Below, one piece after another: positions 4,077 to 8,348 of a stretch of 8,348 nt of DNA. Both the position numbers and the translations under genes were made by a program. Origin of the DNA: an uncultured Oscillibacter sp. (GTDB taxonomy: Bacteria > Bacillota > Clostridia > Oscillospirales > Oscillospiraceae); contig CALAAN010000185.1 in assembly GCA_937884915.1 (NCBI GenBank), positions 1 to 8,348 on the forward strand. Direction: 5' to 3'. The notes beneath the pieces are model-generated. The model did no database searches and was not told the origin of the DNA. It saw only the letters and a list, made by a program, of their open reading frames with translations. Numbering within the stretch: the stretch's first letter is position 1; each line of letters begins with the position of its first letter.

Positions 4077-5186
4077 TTATTCTCCGTAATGCTCGGGGTC
4101 ATAGGAACGGCCGCGGGCATAGGGACGGTCGCCGACGCGGCCGCTTTCGTTCGTGGAATTTTTCTTCTTTGTGGATTTGGCAGCCTGCTTTTCCGCGCGC
4201 TTTTCCTTGAGACTCTTCTTCTCGGCCTCTTCGGCAGCGAATTTGCGCTGCTGCTCGCGGGCAGCTTCCATGCGGCGCAGACGGTCGTCGCGCTTCTGCT
4301 TTTCCTTCTCGCTGAGCTCGTCCTCCATGTGGCTCTTATAGTACTTGGTCAGAACCTTTTCCTGGATGGCGTAGAGAAGCGAGTTGACGATCCAGTAAAC
4401 ACCGAGAGCCGCGGGCAGCGTAAAGCCGATCCACACGGACATGAGCGGCATCATCCACATCATCATACGGTTGGAGCGGGCCGCGGCATCGTTGCTGTCG
4501 GCAGAGGCGTTGCCCGCCATGGTCGCCTTGGACTGCAAAAAGCTCAGAAGACCGGACAGCAGCGGGATCAGCACAATGCCGATGACGGGCCAGCCGCCGG
4601 TGAAGAAATCCTTCCACACATCCGACGGCATGACCGTGAGGTCAAGGCCGAGGAAGTCGTAGTTCACGTTGAGAAGGCCGTCAAACTTGCCGGCAAATTC
4701 CGAGAAGTTGTCGGAGATGAACTTGGCAAGGCCGATCTCCTCATAACCAGTGCGCACGTTCTCGGCGCTGTAGCCGAGGGTGGTGGCAAGGGTCGTGATC
4801 TCCGTCACAACGTCCTTGGAGAGCATCATGAAGCGGCTGAGCGGCTGACGGATGATGGAATACAGGGCAAGCAGAATGGGGAAGGGCAGCAGCGACCACA
4901 GGCAGCCGCTCATGGGGTTCACGCCCTCCTGCGTGTAGAGGAGCTGCATCTCCTCGTTCATGCGCGTGGGGTTGTTGGCGTATTTCGTCTGGATCTCTTT
5001 CACCTTGGGCTGGAAGAGATTCATGCGCATCATGCTCTTTTTCGACTTCATCTGGAAAGGCAGCGTGATGAGCTTCACGACGAGCGTGAAGAGCACGAGT
5101 GCCCAGCCGTAAGAGCCGGTCAGTTCATAGAAAGTGCGCAGAACCCAGGCGAAGGGAACGCAAATGTAATAGCCGATCGTTGACAT
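4077..5186 (-). CDS. yidC: Membrane protein insertase YidC/Oxa1
   Basis: A 369-residue insertase that places proteins in the cytoplasmic membrane, alone or with SecYEG. It is the Gram-positive form without the large periplasmic domain, and no lipoprotein signal is visible. Membrane segments lie at about 5-22, 27-44, 94-113, 197-217 and 240-277. Lys38, in LVVKLITLPF, stands where a conserved Arg lines the hydrophilic groove in Bacillus YidC2. The cytoplasmic hairpin about 45-92 (MKSKKSMMRMNLFQPKVKEI, then YTQEGVNP) is typical. Residues 114-196 form an outside loop that seems longer than in bacilli. The C-terminal 85 residues are highly charged and probably coiled (KEKQKRDDRLRRMEAAREQQ), a tail type known to touch the ribosome. 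The ATG at 5186 follows GGAGG (5201-5197), 10 nt spacing. It lies 31 nt after yidD. Confidence 0.96.
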   Translation of the reverse strand: MSTIGYYICVPFAWVLRTFYELTGSYGWALVLFTLVVKLITLPFQMKSKKSMMRMNLFQPKVKEIQTKYANNPTRMNEEMQLLYTQEGVNPMSGCLWSLLPFPILLALYSIIRQPLSRFMMLSKDVVTEITTLATTLGYSAENVRTGYEEIGLAKFISDNFSEFAGKFDGLLNVNYDFLGLDLTVMPSDVWKDFFTGGWPVIGIVLIPLLSGLLSFLQSKATMAGNASADSNDAAARSNRMMMWMMPLMSVWIGFTLPAALGVYWIVNSLLYAIQEKVLTKYYKSHMEDELSEKEKQKRDDRLRRMEAAREQQRKFAAEEAEKKSLKEKRAEKQAAKSTKKKNSTNESGRVGDRPYARGRSYDPEHYGE

Positions 5187-5217
5187 TCTTTGGTTTCCTC
5201 CGTGGTTTTAAGTTCGG

Positions 5218-5433
5218 TCACGGGACCGGGTCGTAGATCTTTCCGCCCTTGTAGAACGGATGGCATCGCATGATCCGCCTGAACGCAAGCCAGCCGCCTT
5301 TGAGCGCCCCGTACTTCTCGATCGCTTCGAGCGCGTACTGAGAGCATGTAGGGATAAAGCGGCAGCAGGGGGGACGGTAGGGTGAGATATTCGTGCGGTA
5401 AAACCGGATGAGAAAGAGCATGAGCTTTTTCAT
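5218..5433 (-). CDS. yidD: Membrane protein insertion efficiency factor YidD
   Basis: A 71-residue member of the YidD family, small proteins associated with the inner face of the membrane that help YidC-dependent insertion. Family marks are the N-terminal amphipathic helix MKKLMLFLIRFYRTNISP, PPCCRFIPTCSQYALEAIEK (21-40) with its three cysteines, and GGWLAFRRIMRCHPF (46-60) followed by the DPVP end. I chose the ATG at 5433. It has GGGAGA (5446-5441) at 7 nt and overlaps the rnpA stop by ATGA, the usual arrangement. An upstream start at 5466 would add 11 residues within rnpA and has no support. It lies between rnpA and yidC as in most Firmicutes. Confidence 0.94.
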   Translation of the reverse strand: MKKLMLFLIRFYRTNISPYRPPCCRFIPTCSQYALEAIEKYGALKGGWLAFRRIMRCHPFYKGGKIYDPVP

Positions 5434-5774
5434 GCCTGTGTCTCCCATAAATCGAGCTTTTTGCACGTTTTTTCAAACGCGCGCTTGATCTCCCAGTAAT
5501 CCGCGTGGGCTGCCCGCGTGCGGGCGACGACGATGCAGTCATAGCCCTGCTTCATCTTCCCCTGACTCAAGCGGAAGATCTCGCGGATGCGGCGGCGGAC
5601 GCGGTTGCGCACGACGGCGTGGCCGAGCTTGGTGCTGACCGTGACGCCGAGGCGGTTGTGTCCGAGCCGGTTTTTCCGGTAATACACCACAAGGCAGGAT
5701 GAAACACCGGACTTGCCCTTGGCGTACATCCGGCGGAATTCGTAATTTTCCTTGACGGTGGTGGTGCTTTTCAC
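5430..5774 (-). CDS. rnpA: Ribonuclease P protein component
   Basis: The 114-residue basic protein subunit of RNase P, which helps the catalytic RNA cut 5' leaders from tRNA precursors. The central RNR motif is clear: VVRNRVRRRIREIFR at about 54-68. The N-terminal aromatic patch around NYEFRRMY (10-17) contacts the leader, and RLGVTVSTKLG precedes the RNR helix. I take GTG at 5774 as the start. GGGAGA (5786-5781) lies 6 nt before it and the length matches the family. A GTG 63 bp upstream (5837) is in frame but has no ribosome site and falls inside a hairpin. The gene follows rpmH after 124 nt and overlaps yidD by 4 nt. The RNase P RNA gene is not in this window. Confidence 0.94.
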   Translation of the reverse strand: MKSTTTVKENYEFRRMYAKGKSGVSSCLVVYYRKNRLGHNRLGVTVSTKLGHAVVRNRVRRRIREIFRLSQGKMKQGYDCIVVARTRAAHADYWEIKRAFEKTCKKLDLWETQA

Positions 5775-5818
5775 GCGTGATCTCCCTGCTTTTGCAGATT
5801 TCTCCGCATAGCCTGCAA

Positions 5819-5855
5819 GGGACGGCGATTGAAACACATTCTCATCGGCCGTCCC
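5819..5855 (-). other. Hairpin between rpmH and rnpA
   Basis: GGGACGGC (5819-5826) pairs with GCCGTCCC (5848-5855), and GAT (5827-5829) pairs with ATC (5844-5846) past a bulged G. No T-tract follows in the transcript direction. It may be a processing site or may lower rnpA expression relative to rpmH, since L34 is needed in far larger amounts than the RNase P protein. Confidence 0.45.
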
Positions 5856-5898
5856 TCATTGTTTCATGTGTAGCATACGATACGCAAGTTGCTCCCGC

Positions 5899-6039
5899 TT
5901 AGTGGGTCAGACGGGCGCGGCCGCGTGCACGACGGCGGGCGATAACCTTGCGGCCGTTGGCAGTGGACATTCTCTTGCGGAAGCCGTGCTCCTTGGAGCG
6001 CTGGAGCTTCTTGGGCTGGTAGGTGCGAGAAGTAGCCAT
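5899..6039 (-). CDS. rpmH: 50S ribosomal protein L34
   Basis: A 46-residue, strongly basic protein of the large ribosomal subunit. It reads MATSRTYQPKKLQRSKEHGF and contains the L34 signature HGFRKRMSTANGRKVIARRR followed by ARGRARLTH. The usual bacterial L34 is 44 residues and starts MKRTFQP; here the N-terminus is MATSRTYQP, two to three residues longer. The ATG at 6039 has a near-perfect AGGAGGT (6054-6048) at 8 nt. It is the first gene of the minus-strand operon, with a consensus promoter about 140 bp upstream, and is divergent from dnaA. Confidence 0.97.
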   Translation of the reverse strand: MATSRTYQPKKLQRSKEHGFRKRMSTANGRKVIARRRARGRARLTH

Positions 6040-6055
6040 TTCGTTTTACCTCCTG

Positions 6056-6175
6056 AAAAAAATTTTACCGGCAGCACCCCTTTTGGAGGCGCTGCACTTA
6101 CTCGACGGCGGGCGGAGAAAAACTCCCCGCGGACCGCAGTTGATAAAAATAGTGCCGTATTGATGCGGCATACGG
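6056..6175 (-). promoter_or_regulatory. Structured rpmH leader with an attenuator-like hairpin
   Basis: The leader, about 135 nt, holds three hairpins. First, ATACGG/CCGTAT (6170-6175 with 6155-6160), which competes with a 5-bp stem between 6166-6170 and 6153-6157. Second, an 8-bp stem (6108-6117 with 6123-6130) with a two-base bulge. Third, a 10-bp stem with two wobble pairs (6086-6095 with 6071-6080) and a loop of about 5 nt. The third is followed 8 nt later by seven U (6062-6056), directly before the ribosome site. The gap before the U-run is longer than in a classic terminator. Confidence 0.4.
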
Positions 6176-6180
6176 GGGGT

Positions 6181-6209
6181 ATTATATCGGTTTTGCCGCA
6201 TTCTGTCAA
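6181..6209 (-). promoter_or_regulatory. rpmH: Consensus sigma-A promoter of the rpmH operon
   Basis: On the minus strand TTGACA (6209-6204), a 17-bp spacer and TATAAT (6186-6181) match the vegetative consensus at every position. Transcription should start near 6174. Such strength fits a ribosomal protein operon. Confidence 0.85.
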
Positions 6210-6356
6210 CCAAAAATGCAAAAATTGGTGCATGTTTCCATTTCCCGCAAAACCTTGTGGCAAATATGGAGACATGCAGATATCCCTTGTGTTCTTTTGC
6301 TCGTTTTTGCGGCCTTGCACGGGTGAAAAAACAGCGTTTTATATTTAGAATATGTG

Positions 6357-6385
6357 TTGCGTTCGCGCGCGTTTTTTGGTATAAT
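6357..6385 (+). promoter_or_regulatory. dnaA: Sigma-A promoter of dnaA
   Basis: TTGCGT (6357-6362), a 17-bp spacer and TATAAT (6380-6385). The start would be near 6392, giving a leader of about 56 nt that carries a small hairpin, CGGCT (6402-6406) with AGCCG (6412-6416). A short AT-rich inverted repeat, ATATT-TAG-AATAT (6341-6353), lies just upstream of the -35. I see no clear DnaA box in 6210-6447; the closest is TGTGGCAAA near 6256, with two mismatches. Confidence 0.75.
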
Positions 6386-6447
6386 GTAGGGAGTAAATTT
6401 TCGGCTCTTTCAGCCGCTTCATTCCAACAAAAGAAAGGAGCGCTTCC

Positions 6448-7761
6448 GTGAACTCTGTTGCAGACATCTGGAAGATCGTTCTCTCCCGCCTCAGTCAGGA
6501 CCTGTCCGAGACGACCATCTCCACGTGGTTCGACGAGGTGGAGGCCGTGTCCGTCAAGGACCGGACGCTCTATCTCCACTGCCCGAACGATTTTAAGCGC
6601 AGCACCATCGAGTCCATGTTCTTAGACCGCATCAAGGACTCCCTGCGGGACATTTACTCCGCCGATTTCGACGTCAAGCTCCTCTCCACCGCGGAGAGCA
6701 CCGCACTCTTCGAGCCTGAGAGCAAGCGGACCAACTCGCTGCTCGACTCCGGCGAATTCACGTTCGACACCTTCGTCGTCGGCGAATCGAACAAGATGGC
6801 CTATGCCGCCGCGCGCGCCGTGGCAGACGGTGTGGGGCACTACAACCCGCTTTTCATCTACGGCGACTCCGGCCTTGGCAAGACGCATTTGATCTACGCC
6901 ATCGCCCACCAGATCCGCACGACGCGCCCGTCGGCGAAGATCATTTACATCAAGGGCGACGATTTCATCAACGAATTCATTGAGCTCGTGCGCGCGGGAC
7001 GCGGCAGCGAGTTCCGCGCGAAATATCGCGACGCAGACCTTCTTCTCGTGGACGACGTGCAGTTCGTCGCGGGCAAGGAGCAGGTGCAGAACGAATTTTT
7101 CCATACGTTCAACACGCTCTACGAGGCCGGACGCCAGATCGTCCTGACGTCCGATCGACCGCCCTCTGACATGCACTTGCTCGACGACCGCCTGCGCACG
7201 CGTTTTGAGTGGGGCTTACTTGTCGACGTGCAGCCGCCCGATTTTGAAACGCGCCTTGCCATCGTCAAGAACAAGGCCGCGCAGTGGGGCACCGTCATCG
7301 ACGACGACATTGCGCGCTACATCGCCGAGAATGTCACGTCCAACGTCCGCCAGCTCGAAGGCACGATGAACAAGATTTTGGCTTACCGCGACCTCATCGG
7401 GCGCGAGATGGACGCCGACGCCGCGCACCGCGCGGTCGAGGACTTTATGAAAAAGAATGCGAACCTCGCCCCCACAGCCGCGATGATCATCACCGAAACG
7501 TCGCGCTACTTCGGTATCGACGAGGAGGTCATCAAGGGTCCGTCGCGAAGCCGCGAGGCCGTCAACGCCCGTCAGGCCGCGATGTACCTCGTCCGCCGCA
7601 TGACGAATCTCTCGACGCCGGACATCGGCCGCGAGTTCGGCAAGCGCGACCATACGACCGTGCTCCACTCGCTCGAGCAGATCGAAAAGAAGATGAAATC
7701 CGACCCCGTCTTCAACCAGACGATCAAAGAGATTACCATCAACATCAACTCGAAGAGATAA
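6448..7761 (+). CDS. dnaA: Chromosomal replication initiator DnaA
   Basis: A 437-residue initiator that binds DnaA boxes, forms an ATP-bound filament and opens the origin. Domain I is about 1-80 (VADIWKIVLSRL). The linker about 82-103 is short, which explains the length below the usual 445-470. The AAA+ domain has Walker A GDSGLGKTH (139-147; many relatives have GGVGLGKTH), Walker B LLLVDDVQF (198-206), sensor 1 IVLTSD (231-236), box VII DDRLRTRFEWGL (246-257) with the arginine finger, and sensor 2 NVRQLEGTMNKI (299-310). Domain IV has PSRSREAVNARQAAMY (365-380) and the DNA-binding signature FGKRDHTTVLHS (397-408). The start is GTG at 6448, with AGAAAGGAG (6432-6440) at 7 nt. Boxes for its own product lie immediately downstream. 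Confidence 0.98.
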   Translation: MNSVADIWKIVLSRLSQDLSETTISTWFDEVEAVSVKDRTLYLHCPNDFKRSTIESMFLDRIKDSLRDIYSADFDVKLLSTAESTALFEPESKRTNSLLDSGEFTFDTFVVGESNKMAYAAARAVADGVGHYNPLFIYGDSGLGKTHLIYAIAHQIRTTRPSAKIIYIKGDDFINEFIELVRAGRGSEFRAKYRDADLLLVDDVQFVAGKEQVQNEFFHTFNTLYEAGRQIVLTSDRPPSDMHLLDDRLRTRFEWGLLVDVQPPDFETRLAIVKNKAAQWGTVIDDDIARYIAENVTSNVRQLEGTMNKILAYRDLIGREMDADAAHRAVEDFMKKNANLAPTAAMIITETSRYFGIDEEVIKGPSRSREAVNARQAAMYLVRRMTNLSTPDIGREFGKRDHTTVLHSLEQIEKKMKSDPVFNQTIKEITININSKR

Positions 7762-8005
7762 CAGAGTTTTCCACATTATCCACAGGGTTGTGCAGAGGGA
7801 AGCTGTGGAAACATTTTTTCAAAATTTTCGGTGTGGAAAGTGATAGAACTTTTCAACAGCCGATAAGGGATAAATTTTCCTTGCCATTTCGGGCAAAAAT
7901 TGGGTTTTCCACATTTTTGCGCCCCTACTGCTGCTATTTCTAAAAACTATCCTTTTTCTTTTCCAAAAGAGAAAAAATCACCCGTTTTACGAAAGGAACG
8001 CCGCT
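7762..8005. other. oriC: Replication origin (oriC) between dnaA and dnaN
   Basis: The 244-bp spacer contains no gene and has the parts of a Gram-positive origin. DnaA boxes are TTTTCCACA 7767-7775, TTATCCACA 7776-7784 (perfect, directly abutting the first), reverse-strand boxes TGTGGAAAC 7804-7812 and TGTGGAAAG 7832-7840, and TTTTCCACA 7905-7913. Beyond the last box come a GC patch (7919-7925), a DnaA-trio-like tract and an AT-rich, pyrimidine-heavy stretch 7941-7980, the probable unwinding element. No terminator is seen, so dnaA and dnaN may be co-transcribed; I found no convincing separate dnaN promoter. Confidence 0.85.
7925..7942 (+). other. DnaA-trio-like tract of the origin
   Basis: Read in threes this is CTA CTG CTG CTA TTT CTA. 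Its complement, read 3' to 5', is GAT GAC GAC GAT AAA GAT, which fits the DnaA-trio pattern that guides DnaA onto single-stranded DNA in B. subtilis. It lies 11 bp after the box at 7905-7913 and is followed by AT-rich DNA, the expected order. Confidence 0.6.
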
Positions 8006-8348
8006 ATGAAATTCTCCTGCGAAAAGCTGCTGCTGCAAAACGCAGTCAATACCGCCTCCCGCGCCGTCGCGGCGAAAAGCTCCATCCCTGCGCTCGAAGG
8101 ACTGCTGCTGACCTGCGGCGGCGAGAGCCTGACCGTTTCGGGCTACAACATGCAGACCGGCATCCGCACGAAATTCTCCGCCGAGGTCGAAGAGTCCGGC
8201 GAGCTGGTCGTCAACGCGCGCCTGATCGGCGAAATTTTAAGAAGACTGCCCGACGACGTCGTGACCTTCACCGCGAACGACAAATTTCTGATCCACCTGA
8301 CCTGCGGCGACGCGGATTTCGACATCATGGGCCTCTCCGCCGCCGATT
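8006..8348 (+). CDS. dnaN: DNA polymerase III beta clamp (N-terminal part)
   Basis: The first 114 codons of the sliding clamp; the gene continues past the right edge. The clamp is a ring-shaped dimer that holds the replicative polymerase on DNA. The visible part is domain 1: MKFSCEKLLLQNAVNTASRA, then AAKSSIPALEGLLL, the strand GYNMQTGIRTKF, and VVNARLIGEILRRLPDD, all typical of clostridial DnaN. The ATG at 8006 follows AAAGGAA (7992-7998) with about 7 nt spacing. It lies directly downstream of dnaA across the origin spacer, as in nearly all Firmicutes. Confidence 0.96.
   Translation, partial: MKFSCEKLLLQNAVNTASRAVAAKSSIPALEGLLLTCGGESLTVSGYNMQTGIRTKFSAEVEESGELVVNARLIGEILRRLPDDVVTFTANDKFLIHLTCGDADFDIMGLSAAD

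Noticed and set aside
4029..5183. Plus-strand open frame of 384 codons opposite yidC
   Set aside because: Fully antisense to a clear yidC, with no family resemblance and a composition typical of a shadow frame (His, Leu and Ala rich).
6210..6356. A second DnaA-box cluster upstream of dnaA
   Set aside because: The best candidate, TGTGGCAAA near 6256, has two mismatches, and no group of boxes is present, unlike the spacer downstream of dnaA.
5866..6579. Open frames on both strands over rpmH and the rpmH-dnaA spacer
   Set aside because: They overlap rpmH, both promoters and the leaders; no ribosome site or recognisable protein.
7216..7776. Minus-strand frames opposite dnaA, also 6622-7176
   Set aside because: Antisense shadows of dnaA with no start signals.
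1..8348. tRNA, rRNA or the RNase P RNA gene
   Set aside because: No cloverleaf, rRNA motif or RNase P RNA core was recognised on either strand.

Overview
The window is a replication-origin region from a low-G+C-phylum Gram-positive (Firmicutes/Bacillota) bacterium with fairly GC-rich coding DNA, most likely a clostridial gut-type organism of the order Oscillospirales. The evidence is the gene order rpmH-rnpA-yidD-yidC-jag running away from dnaA-dnaN, strong GGAGG ribosome sites before most genes, a YidC without the proteobacterial periplasmic domain, and Jag/KhpB. The order-level guess is inference from protein flavour; no search was run.

Layout. 1-396: two small divergent genes. One is a partial, probably frameshifted small ORF on the minus strand; the other is a 53-residue ribbon-helix-helix-like protein on the plus strand. 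They share an AT-rich spacer with two perfect palindromes. 401-672: first copy (A) of a roughly 270-bp multi-hairpin repeat ending in a 40-bp perfect palindrome. 711-1322: short formate/nitrite-transporter-family channel (minus). 1323-1572: divergent promoters separated by a hairpin with T-tracts. 1573-2558: exodeoxyribonuclease III, translationally coupled to a 74-residue two-helix membrane protein (plus). 2559-3151: two more repeat copies in inverted orientation, a diverged copy C (minus) and copy B (plus), with their terminator palindromes on the outside. 3152-6039: the minus-strand operon rpmH-rnpA-yidD-yidC-jag, driven by a promoter that matches consensus exactly. 6040-6447: divergent rpmH/dnaA promoter region. 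6448-7761: dnaA. 7762-8005: the likely oriC, with five DnaA boxes, a DnaA-trio-like tract and an AT-rich stretch. 8006-end: the start of dnaN.

How it fits together. DnaA binds the boxes between dnaA and dnaN and opens the origin there. The clamp encoded by dnaN then joins replication. The opposite arm makes ribosomal protein L34, the RNase P protein, the YidD/YidC membrane-insertion pair and the RNA-binding protein KhpB. Both arms are transcribed with the direction of replication; the exoA pair runs against it.

The least ordinary part is the repeat family. Copies A and B share at least three hairpins whose paired bases change together, plus a terminator-type palindrome. In all three copies the palindrome end faces the 3' end of a neighbouring gene at 35-54 nt.
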